Assembly: GCA_030623665.1 (NCBI GenBank)
Contig: JAUXLO010000033.1
Coordinates: forward strand, 1 to 11,209
DNA length: 11,209 nt
Direction of reading: 5' to 3'
From: Planctomycetota bacterium
Lineage (GTDB): Bacteria > Planctomycetota > Brocadiia > Brocadiales > Bathyanammoxibiaceae
Made by a program: the position numbers and the translations under genes. Shown piece by piece: positions 1 to 6,175 of the stretch. Positions within the stretch are counted from its first letter, which is position 1. Each line of letters opens with the position of its first letter. A model generated the notes under the pieces. The model was given only the letters and a program-made list of their open reading frames with translations, made no database searches and was not told the DNA's origin.

Positions 1-1663
1 CTACCTGAAGACCGGAGATCTTTGGATTCTCCGGGTCGTAGCTTGACTGGTAGAACGAGTACCCGCCGTATTTCAGGGGGTCGTTGACCTCAATGGTCTT
101 TTCAGCCACGACCTCGCCGGCCACAATGACCCTGAGCGTGCTCTTCCAGTCCTTAACATTGTCTCCAGATTGCTCGTAAAGTAAAAAGAAATTTCCGTCC
201 ATGTACGGAGTGGGTTGTGGTGCATCGGCAAAGATCCAGTCGGTGAGGGTGCCTGCAGGTCCGGTTACCTCTACGTACAGGGCGGGCTTTTTGAGCTCGT
301 CAGAGCGCTTTACGACCGACTGCTTGATCCCAAAGTCTGGATAGAACCTCGCTATCTTTAGCTGCTGGCCCGTACTGCCTATATTATATCTCTTTTCCTG
401 CTCCCAGCTTGTCGTTTCCACCACCTTTTCGTCTTTTATGTACGTAAAAAGCCTCTTGTTGTCAGGGCCCTGAAGTATCCTTATTTGTTGGCTGACGAAG
501 GAGGTGTTCTGGGGCACACTACAGGTGAGCTTTAGGCCTTTGTTCTTGGTAGGGTGCATCTTGTCCCAATCAGGGAAGTTTGCAAAGACCCAGCGGGATT
601 CTGTCCCCTGGGGACCCTGGAGTTCTATATGGATGGCGGGGTTTACCGGCTGCTGCTGGTTAATGGGCAGGTCTCTTCTGGTGAAGTCAAGTACAAGCTC
701 TAGAAACTTTATGTTGTAGCCCTCAAGACTGAAACTTTTCCCTATCTCTACGGGAAATTCTTTTGACACCTTTTTGTCTTCCAGGGTTACGGTAAGCGCG
801 GGCCTTTCTGACGCCTCTACCTGGGTGGCGGCCTTATCCACCGCCTCTGCCGAGTCTAACCACCTGTACTCCAGTTTTAGATCCCTTTTGTTGTCAATGT
901 AGGTGTTTCGGTCCTTCGCCACCAACCATCCCTCAATCGCTACTTCCTCCGAACCGTAGAGCTGGACGAAGATGGCAGGGTTTTTCAACTCCTCGGAGTT
1001 GTTTACCGCCTCCTCCAGTAGCGCCGCATCGGGGAAATACTCTTTTATTGTCACTGTGTAGGGGCTCTTTGGTATGGCTTGTGGCACTCCTACGTCTATC
1101 GGCAGCACCTTCTCCCGGTGCTGGTCCTTAACGTAGGAAATGAGTTCAACCTTTGGGGGGTGTTTCTCTGTTACGAATTTTGTTAGCTCCAGCTCGAAGG
1201 GAAGTGGTACTATCGAAGCGTCTCTCTTTTGAAACTGTTGCACCTTTTGGCCCTCGGCTATCCAGATTACGCCCTTTTGGCCGAACTCCAGGCCTATTAT
1301 GCTGCCGACCAGGATGAGTATTATGCTGGTGTGGGTGAGGATGAAGCCCAGTTGCAGTATGTCTCCGCGCCAGCGTGCGATGGTACAGCAAACAAGGTTG
1401 ACACAGAGGAGCAGGAGTAGCAGTATGAACCAGTAGGACTGGAATACATGGGTCAGCTGGGTAAACTCCAGGAAGGATGCCAGGCTCTGCCCGTAGCGGG
1501 CGACATATTCCTGGGGAAGCTTATCCTGGACAATAAGCGTACCCAGCACGCAGGCCAAGGCCATAAGAAATATTAACACTACAGCCAGCTTTACTGAGGT
1601 GAACAAGTTCCACAGGAGGCTATCGTTATCTGAAGCCCCAGTATTTTTCACAACCTTAGCCAT
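1..1663 (-). CDS. resB: ResB-family cytochrome c biogenesis protein, 3' end missing
   Basis: The 554 visible residues are open to the left edge, so the C-terminus is missing. ResB works with CcsA/ResC in system II cytochrome c maturation, carrying or protecting heme outside the inner membrane; this is known of the family. Three membrane segments are visible at about residues 23-45, 76-96 and 102-124. The third reads GFILTHTSII, with the His (111) typical of ResB. A large periplasmic part follows, ending in the hallmark KYGGYSFYQSSYDP (531-544). A last membrane helix is expected beyond the edge. The periplasmic part contains three related modules (about 200-310, 313-430 and 433-545). ATG at 1663 is the only start that keeps the first helix, but no Shine-Dalgarno sequence precedes it. 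The gene lies 85 nt after the OmpA-like gene. A CcsA partner may lie further left (inference). Confidence 0.93.
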   Translation of the reverse strand, partial: MAKVVKNTGASDNDSLLWNLFTSVKLAVVLIFLMALACVLGTLIVQDKLPQEYVARYGQSLASFLEFTQLTHVFQSYWFILLLLLLCVNLVCCTIARWRGDILQLGFILTHTSIILILVGSIIGLEFGQKGVIWIAEGQKVQQFQKRDASIVPLPFELELTKFVTEKHPPKVELISYVKDQHREKVLPIDVGVPQAIPKSPYTVTIKEYFPDAALLEEAVNNSEELKNPAIFVQLYGSEEVAIEGWLVAKDRNTYIDNKRDLKLEYRWLDSAEAVDKAATQVEASERPALTVTLEDKKVSKEFPVEIGKSFSLEGYNIKFLELVLDFTRRDLPINQQQPVNPAIHIELQGPQGTESRWVFANFPDWDKMHPTKNKGLKLTCSVPQNTSFVSQQIRILQGPDNKRLFTYIKDEKVVETTSWEQEKRYNIGSTGQQLKIARFYPDFGIKQSVVKRSDELKKPALYVEVTGPAGTLTDWIFADAPQPTPYMDGNFFLLYEQSGDNVKDWKSTLRVIVAGEVVAEKTIEVNDPLKYGGYSFYQSSYDPENPKISGLQV

Positions 1664-1677
1664 AACAACAATGTCTC

Positions 1678-1700
1678 AAAAACCCCTGAGAGAAGTCAGG
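1678..1700 (-). terminator. weak hairpin plus T-run before resB
   Basis: Read on the minus strand, CCTGA and TCAGG form a 5-bp stem around a 6-nt loop, followed by GG and five Ts. This resembles a weak intrinsic terminator or attenuator between the OmpA-like gene and resB. The stem is short, and it sits only about 15 nt before the resB start, so it may have no function. Confidence 0.25.
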
Positions 1701-1748
1701 TGGTGCTAACCCCTGTGGTTATAGAGTCTTGCACCATATTTTGCCGCG

Positions 1749-2402
1749 CTACTTGTTATCCTCAGAGGCCATGAGCATGAATTCTACCCTTCTATTCTTC
1801 CTTTTGCCTTCTTTTGTGTCATTCTCCGCCACTGGACGGTTTGGGCCATAGCTGACTATGTAGATGCGGCTTTTGTCTACCCCGCCTTGTTCGGTGAGGT
1901 ACTCGAATACGCTAAGCGCCCTTCCAGCGGCCAGATGGTGGTTCGTACTCCACATATACTTGGTCTTAACTATGGGGTCCGAGTCAGTATGGCCGACGAC
2001 ATTAACGCTCTCATCGGGGCGTGATTGCAGGTGTTCGGCAATCTTTTTTAGGGCCGTTTGCCCCTCTGGCTTGATGTCTGCCATTCCAGAGTCAAAGAGT
2101 ATTATCTCGGGAAGTTGAATCACCGGTCCCTCCGGTGTCTGCCTTACGGAGGCACCACCACCGATTGCCTTGGCAAGGTTGTTAAGCTCGGCCATTAGCC
2201 TTGCCTTCTCCTCCGATTCGATCGTAGCCCTTTCCTTGTAGCTGGCCGACTCGCGGTTAAGCGTCTCTATTTCTTCGGCCTGGTCCCTGATGGTTATGGC
2301 CTGGCGACGGTTGAGGCCTCTCAGCTCCTCTGTCTCTGCGCACCCCAAAGCCGTTCCTACGAATACAGCAACAAGAAACAGTTTTACGTATGTTTTATCC
2401 AT
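1749..2402 (-). CDS. OmpA/MotB-domain envelope lipoprotein (Pal-like)
   Basis: This 217-residue protein probably links the outer membrane to peptidoglycan. A hydrophobic signal (residues 7-20) ends in TALGC, so Cys21 is the likely lipidated residue. The lipobox is acceptable but not perfect, with Ala at -3. Residues 28-80 are rich in charged heptads and probably form a coiled coil. The OmpA-like domain spans about 95-211. It has FDSG (103-106), GHTD (137-140), N154..L157..R161-A162 and the closing NRRVEF. Asp140 and Arg161 fit the peptidoglycan-binding pair of the family. The segment after GHTD (SDPIV...) is closer to MotB-type domains than to E. coli Pal. ATG at 2402 has only a weak GGGGA upstream. 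The 472-nt gap upstream suggests its own promoter. No Tol genes are visible, so it should not be called Pal outright. Confidence 0.92.
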   Translation of the reverse strand: MDKTYVKLFLVAVFVGTALGCAETEELRGLNRRQAITIRDQAEEIETLNRESASYKERATIESEEKARLMAELNNLAKAIGGGASVRQTPEGPVIQLPEIILFDSGMADIKPEGQTALKKIAEHLQSRPDESVNVVGHTDSDPIVKTKYMWSTNHHLAAGRALSVFEYLTEQGGVDKSRIYIVSYGPNRPVAENDTKEGKRKNRRVEFMLMASEDNK

Positions 2403-2874
2403 ATTGTTTTCCCCGCACTTTCTGGTATCCTTGGCGACCCCACACCGTAAACCTAAGACTTAACGTAGTATATTATCTTCCTCTACAAAAGATGGAAAGG
2501 AAAAACTTTCAACTTCCCGGCAGGCGGTAAGTATTGCGCTGAAAATCTCTTTGGGGGAACAGGCCACGTAACCCTTGTTATTATGACACAAGGACTTAAC
2601 GTGCCCCGTGGATTCCATAGATCATCTGCAGCTGCCAAAAATACGCCACAAAGGTAAAATATATCACCGAAAGAAAATCTTTTCAAGGGTTTTCCCCTTT
2701 TTATTTGTCGGGGTCTTTCCTTATTCTCCCCTCCCTTGATGGGAGGGGGGAAAGGGGGAGGGTGAGACAAGAAACTCCCTTCATCAAGGAGGAGGGAATT
2801 TTGGTACTATGTTCATGGTCCTCTGAAAGCCTGCCATAAAGAGGGTTATATTTGTCTGAACTTTCGACCAAGGT
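2403..2874. other. 472-nt intergenic region
   Basis: I see no convincing gene here. The stretch must hold the 3' trailer of the propeller gene and the promoter of the OmpA-like gene. An AT-rich patch at 2465-2476 contains TATACT on the minus strand (2467-2472) and could be a -10 box, but no good -35 is spaced for it. A small hairpin (AAGGG/CCCTT, 2685-2699) precedes a short T-run on the plus strand. A G/C-rich inverted repeat lies at 2725-2798. The one longer open frame (2483-2770, minus) starts inside that repeat and has a low-complexity Pro-rich start, so it is not called as a gene. Confidence 0.6.
2725..2798. repeat. G/C-rich inverted repeat, REP/MITE-like
   Basis: A perfect 8-bp stem, CCCCTCCC (2728-2735) and GGGAGGGG (2741-2748), surrounds the loop TTGAT. 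A second, imperfect copy in the opposite orientation lies at 2782-2798 (CATCAAGGAGGAGGGAA). The two arms together form a larger inverted pair about 40 nt apart. Dispersed elements of the type CCCTCCCTTGATGGGAGGG are common in environmental bacterial genomes, from memory of such sequences. Only one locus is visible here, so dispersal is an inference. Confidence 0.55.
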
Positions 2875-4281
2875 TCATTCAACCGGAGTTGTGGGGCACA
2901 GGATGTTTGCCGAGACATGTGTATCCTGAACCGTTGCAGAGGAGGTCTGCGGCTTTGCGTTACTGTCCTTAACAATTTCATCCACATCCAGAATGGTGGC
3001 ATTGCTATCTATTCCCGAAACGTTGGTGTCACCTGTAAAGTCGCAAGAGGAGTCTATAGAGCCGTCGGGCATTAGCTTCAAGACCCAAAAGTCGCCACCT
3101 CCGGCACCGAAGGATTCTGTCATACCAGCTAGTATGTACCCCCCGTCACCGGTCTGCTGGATGGAGTCGGCCTCATCCCAACCATTTCCTCCGTAAGTCT
3201 TCTGCCACTCCGGAGTCCCGTCAGGCCTGAGCTTTAAGACCCATGCGTCAGCGCCTCCACCGCCAAAGGACCCTGTCATACCAGCCACTATGTAGCCCCC
3301 GTCACGGGTCTGCCGGATAGAATAGGCCAAATCCGGCTTAGCTCCCCCATAGGTCTTTTGCCACTCCAGAGTCCCGTCAGGCCTGAGCTTGAAGACCCAG
3401 GCGTCACCGCCACGAGCGCCAAAGGAGCGTGTTTCTCCGGCCACTATGTAGCCACTGTCACTGGTCTGCTGGATGGAATAGGCCCGGTCGTAATTCTTTC
3501 CTCCATATGTCCTTTCCCAACCTACGCTTCCATCTGGCCTGAGCTTCAGGACCCAGATGTCAGGACCCCCGGCACCAAAAGAGATTGTATCGCAAACCAC
3601 TATGTACCCGCCGTCACCGGTCTGCTGGATGGAATCGGCCCGGTCCAAATCGCCGCCCCCGTATGTCTTCTGCCACTCCGGATTCCCATCAGGTCTGAGC
3701 TTCAAGACCCAAGAGTCCGCAAGGATATCGCCGAAGGACATGGCCCCACCACCTACTATGTAGCCCCCGTCCCCTGTCTGCTGGATAGAGAGGGCTACGT
3801 CATCATCACCTCCCCCATAGGTTACCTGCCACTCCGGAGTTCCATCAGGCCTGAGCTTCAAGACCCAAAGGTCTCCCGGCCCGGCACCTAAGGACAGTGT
3901 CCAGCCAGCCACTATATATCCCCCGTCATGGGTCTGCTGGATGGAATGGGCCTCATCATAAATTCCTCCGTAGGTCTTTTGCCACTCTACTAAACCGTCG
4001 GGTTTCAGCTTCAGGACCCAAAGGGCCCTCTCAGTACCAAAGGAACCGGCCCAACCAGTCACTACATACCCGCCGTCACCGGTCTGCTGGATGGAGTTAG
4101 CCTTATCGGTATCGGTGCCTCCGTAGGTGGCGGCCCATCCGTCCGAGGCAGACAGAGAGGGGGTGGTTGTAGAGAAGAGGAGGGCAAAAGACATGATGCA
4201 GAACGTTATGGGGTGCAATACGAATGTCTGTCTGCCCAGGGTGAATCTCTTTGTAGAGCGAGACTGCCTCTGAAAGGACAT
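2875..4281 (-). CDS. secreted seven-repeat (probable beta-propeller) protein
   Basis: I do not recognise a named gene. The 468-residue product has a basic N-terminus and a hydrophobic stretch (about 22-45, ending near SLSA), so it is probably exported. Residues 48-409 are seven repeats of about 51 residues. Each unit reads roughly W-Q-K-T-Y-G-G, then SIQQTGDGGYIVAG, then a Phe-Gly/Gly-rich turn, then WVLKLRPDG. Seven such beta-rich units would close a seven-bladed propeller (inference). The tail (410-468) is not repeated. It contains CDFTGDTNVSGIDSNAT and two cysteines (413, 462), and may be a separate sorting or binding module. The start at 4281 is 15 nt after hisI and is preceded by AGGGGG. 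Similar repeat proteins are usually labelled hypothetical or adhesion-like; no enzyme motif is visible. The units are also similar at DNA level. Confidence 0.85.
   Translation of the reverse strand: MSFQRQSRSTKRFTLGRQTFVLHPITFCIMSFALLFSTTTPSLSASDGWAATYGGTDTDKANSIQQTGDGGYVVTGWAGSFGTERALWVLKLKPDGLVEWQKTYGGIYDEAHSIQQTHDGGYIVAGWTLSLGAGPGDLWVLKLRPDGTPEWQVTYGGGDDDVALSIQQTGDGGYIVGGGAMSFGDILADSWVLKLRPDGNPEWQKTYGGGDLDRADSIQQTGDGGYIVVCDTISFGAGGPDIWVLKLRPDGSVGWERTYGGKNYDRAYSIQQTSDSGYIVAGETRSFGARGGDAWVFKLRPDGTLEWQKTYGGAKPDLAYSIRQTRDGGYIVAGMTGSFGGGGADAWVLKLRPDGTPEWQKTYGGNGWDEADSIQQTGDGGYILAGMTESFGAGGGDFWVLKLMPDGSIDSSCDFTGDTNVSGIDSNATILDVDEIVKDSNAKPQTSSATVQDTHVSANILCPTTPVE
3055..4140 (-). repeat. seven tandem ~153-bp coding repeats
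   Basis: The propeller gene carries seven tandem units of about 51 codons. Blocks encoding SIQQTGDGGY and WVLKLRPDG recur nearly unchanged. Nucleotide strings such as the plus-strand ggtctgctggatgga recur in most units. Similarity at DNA level suggests recent duplication or gene conversion. Confidence 0.85.
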
Positions 4282-4296
4282 GTTCCTTGCCCCCTT

Positions 4297-4695
4297 TTAT
4301 TCCTCTTTGTTACCGCTGTAGATGGATTTAGGGTCAAAAACCCTGGGTTCTCTGATCTCCAGCGCCTGGGTATCGGGATTATACCTGCGATAGTAGCACG
4401 AGCGGTATCCGGCATGGCAGGCAGCCACCTTCTGCTCGACCTTGAAGAGAACGGAGTTGCCCTCGCAGTCGATGGATATCTCCTTTACCGACTGGGTATG
4501 GCCTGATGTCTCGCCCTTTATCATCAGACGGTTTTGTGAGCGCCTGAAGACGTGGATCAGTCCGGTCTCGAGGGTCTTCGTCACGGCGCCTTTGTTCATA
4601 TAACAGAGGGTAAGCACACGGCCGTCTGCGTTGTCTACTATTATTGCCGGGACAAGGCCTTTTTCGTTAAACTTGAGGTCTTCTATGAGTGACAT
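4297..4695 (-). CDS. hisI: phosphoribosyl-AMP cyclohydrolase
   Basis: HisI opens the purine ring of phosphoribosyl-AMP, the third step of histidine synthesis, in the cytoplasm. The 132-residue protein is the stand-alone form, without a fused HisE domain. Visible family motifs are LCYMN (30-34), TLETG (41-45), KGETSGH (60-66), VEQ (86-88), ACH (92-94) and RSCYYR (98-103). Cys77, Cys93 and Cys100 have the spacing of the zinc-binding cysteines. The metal-binding acidic motif normally reads DCDxD; here it is D76-C-E78-G-N80, with one Asp changed to Glu and one to Asn. The usual SRSR segment is also altered (FRRSQN). The ATG at 4695 follows AAGGGG and a close AAGGAG. It lies 89 nt after the VIT gene. 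Other his genes are not in view. Confidence 0.95.
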   Translation of the reverse strand: MSLIEDLKFNEKGLVPAIIVDNADGRVLTLCYMNKGAVTKTLETGLIHVFRRSQNRLMIKGETSGHTQSVKEISIDCEGNSVLFKVEQKVAACHAGYRSCYYRRYNPDTQALEIREPRVFDPKSIYSGNKEE

Positions 4696-4784
4696 GTCTC
4701 CTTCCCCTTAGCCAGTAAGGTTTATTGTCTCTAAGGCGTCTTTAAAGCAGGGGGCAGCCCACACAGGTCACCCCCGCTAAGGCG

Positions 4785-5519
4785 CTATATAATATCTGTT
4801 GCAAAGAAAGTAGAGATTAGTCTTCCGATGGAGTAGGTGATAATTACTGCGCCCAGCCCGAACGCCGTCATCTCAACGCCGCTCCAGACCCACCAGATAC
4901 GCGCCCAACGGCTCTTCATGGTGCCTACAAGGAAGAGGAAAGTCATGGAGAGGAGGACAGAGGTAACGAAGGCGGTATCAACGGAAAATAAGAAATAGGG
5001 TGCCAGTGGAGGGATTGCGCCGAGTATGTACGCCAGGCCGGTGACGGCTCCCGATTTTACGGGGTGCGTGTAGCCCTCGCGGATAAGGCCCAGCTCCTGC
5101 GCCATCATGGTCTCGAGCCACACCTTTTTGTCTGAGGTTATACGGCCAACCACCGTCTTCAGCTCGTCTCCCCTAAACCCTTTTTTGCTATAGATTGCCT
5201 CTATCTCGGCCCGCTCCTCTTCGGGCTTTGTCTCGATTTCTTTCTTCTCTATGTCTTCTTCTTTGTCGCAGAATTCCTTGAATGACTTTTGGGATATGTA
5301 TGCCCCTATGCCCATTGAGATTGAGCCTGCAACGATCTGGGCCATCCCCGCTATGACGATTATCTTGCTTGCGGCTGTTGCACCGAAGACACCTGTAACA
5401 AAGCCGAGTGTCTCGATCATGCCGTCGTTTATCCCAAGTATCACCTCGCGGATTAGTTTCCCCTCGGGGCTGTGCCAGTTCTCTCGTGGTTCGCTCTTAA
5501 GGGCGGTTGGCAGCGTCAC
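4785..5519 (-). CDS. VIT/CCC1-family iron or manganese transporter
   Basis: The 244-residue membrane protein belongs to the vacuolar iron transporter family, which exports Fe2+ or Mn2+ from the cytosol in exchange for protons. Predicted helices lie at about residues 25-48, 53-77, 157-177, 181-201 and 213-237, the usual five. The first helix has the ILGINDGMIETLGFVTGV signature (28-45), including the Asp and Glu that line the path in this family. Between helices 2 and 3 is a cytoplasmic, Glu-rich metal-binding segment: EEDIEKKEIETKPEEERAE (87-105), then WLETMMAQELGL (134-145), with E136, M138, M139 and E142. A GTG start at 5519 is preceded by GAGG at 7 nt. It lies 17 nt after thiE, so the two are probably cotranscribed. 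Whether iron or manganese is the real substrate cannot be told from sequence. Confidence 0.93.
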   Translation of the reverse strand: MTLPTALKSEPRENWHSPEGKLIREVILGINDGMIETLGFVTGVFGATAASKIIVIAGMAQIVAGSISMGIGAYISQKSFKEFCDKEEDIEKKEIETKPEEERAEIEAIYSKKGFRGDELKTVVGRITSDKKVWLETMMAQELGLIREGYTHPVKSGAVTGLAYILGAIPPLAPYFLFSVDTAFVTSVLLSMTFLFLVGTMKSRWARIWWVWSGVEMTAFGLGAVIITYSIGRLISTFFATDII

Positions 5520-5526
5520 TTATATG

Positions 5527-5530
5527 CCTC
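5527..5530 (-). promoter_or_regulatory. RBS fixing the GTG start of the VIT gene
   Basis: On the minus strand GAGG lies 7 nt before the GTG at 5519, between the thiE stop and the new start. This supports the GTG over later in-frame starts. Confidence 0.7.
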
Positions 5531-5536
5531 TTGTGT

Positions 5537-6169
5537 CTATGCGACGGGCCTGCATGAATCCAGTCTCTGGCGGAGTTGCCCGGCCGCCGTCTTGGGGTCT
5601 TCGGAGGCCATTATGGCTGAGATGACGGCTATCCCCTCAGCCTTATGGTTCAGGACGTCGAGTACCTTGCCCTCCTTTATACCGCCCAGGGCTATAATGG
5701 GTATCCTGAGATTTTCCTTTATTATAGATATTGCCTCCGGGCCGATTGGCCGGCCCTTGCCGGGGCTCTGATAGATGGGACTAATGGTTATATAGTCGGC
5801 CCCGTTTTCCTCTGCCCCTACGGCCTCTTGCATGTTGTGGGCGGAGAAACCCATGAGTTTATCGCGTCCCAGCAGCCGCCTGACCTCCATCATGGGTATC
5901 GAGTTTTTCCCTACGTGCACACCGTCGGCGTTGACGGACAGGGCGATGTCTATGCGGTCGTTTATGATGAGATTGGCACTATATTCGTTTGTCATGTTCC
6001 TCAGCTCGGATGCCAGGAAATACATGTTCCTGCTGTCCAGGTCCTTTTCCCTGAGCTGTACGGTAGTTACGCCTCCCTCGAGAGCCCTGCGCACGACCTG
6101 CATCGGCGGGAGTTTTGAGAGACTTCTGTCCGTGATAAGGGTTAATCGGAGTTTCTCCAGTGCGTTCAT
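5537..6169 (-). CDS. thiE: thiamine-phosphate synthase
   Basis: ThiE joins the pyrimidine (HMP-PP) and thiazole phosphate halves of thiamine in the cytoplasm. The 210-residue length is normal for this TIM barrel. Motifs in order are LITDR (11-15), QLREKD (38-43), LIINDR (67-72), ADGVHVGK (81-88), FSAHN (108-112), the ADYITISPIYQSPGK loop (124-138), IALGGI (159-164) and GIAVISAI (179-186). The phosphate loop commonly reads like PTxTK; here it is QSPGKGRPIG, a modest variant. The ATG at 6169 is only 6 nt after the purB stop, and its ribosome site is weak (AAAGAAA), so translation may be coupled to purB. No other thi genes are visible. TenI-like proteins share this fold, but the conserved QLREK and NDR motifs favour a true ThiE. 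Confidence 0.94.
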   Translation of the reverse strand: MNALEKLRLTLITDRSLSKLPPMQVVRRALEGGVTTVQLREKDLDSRNMYFLASELRNMTNEYSANLIINDRIDIALSVNADGVHVGKNSIPMMEVRRLLGRDKLMGFSAHNMQEAVGAEENGADYITISPIYQSPGKGRPIGPEAISIIKENLRIPIIALGGIKEGKVLDVLNHKAEGIAVISAIMASEDPKTAAGQLRQRLDSCRPVA

Positions 6170-6175
6170 ATTTCT

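Noticed and set aside
2483..2770. Minus-strand open frame with a Pro-rich start (PPPFPPPIKGGE).
   Set aside because: Its start lies inside the inverted repeat, and the rest covers probable promoter sequence. Such short Pro-rich frames are typical of this kind of repeat, not of genes.
3358..3891. Open frame of 177 codons on the plus strand across the propeller repeats.
   Set aside because: It is the antisense of the repeat gene. The repeat period keeps the frame open by chance, it has no ribosome site, and the product resembles nothing known.
3055..4140. Regular repeats considered as a CRISPR array.
   Set aside because: The period is about 153 bp with no spacers, and the repeats are translated in one continuous frame.
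4731..4782. Short direct repeat CTAAGGCG twice, and G5/C5 runs, between hisI and the VIT gene.
   Set aside because: The runs pair over only five bases around a long loop, and the direct repeat is 8 nt; neither clearly exceeds chance.
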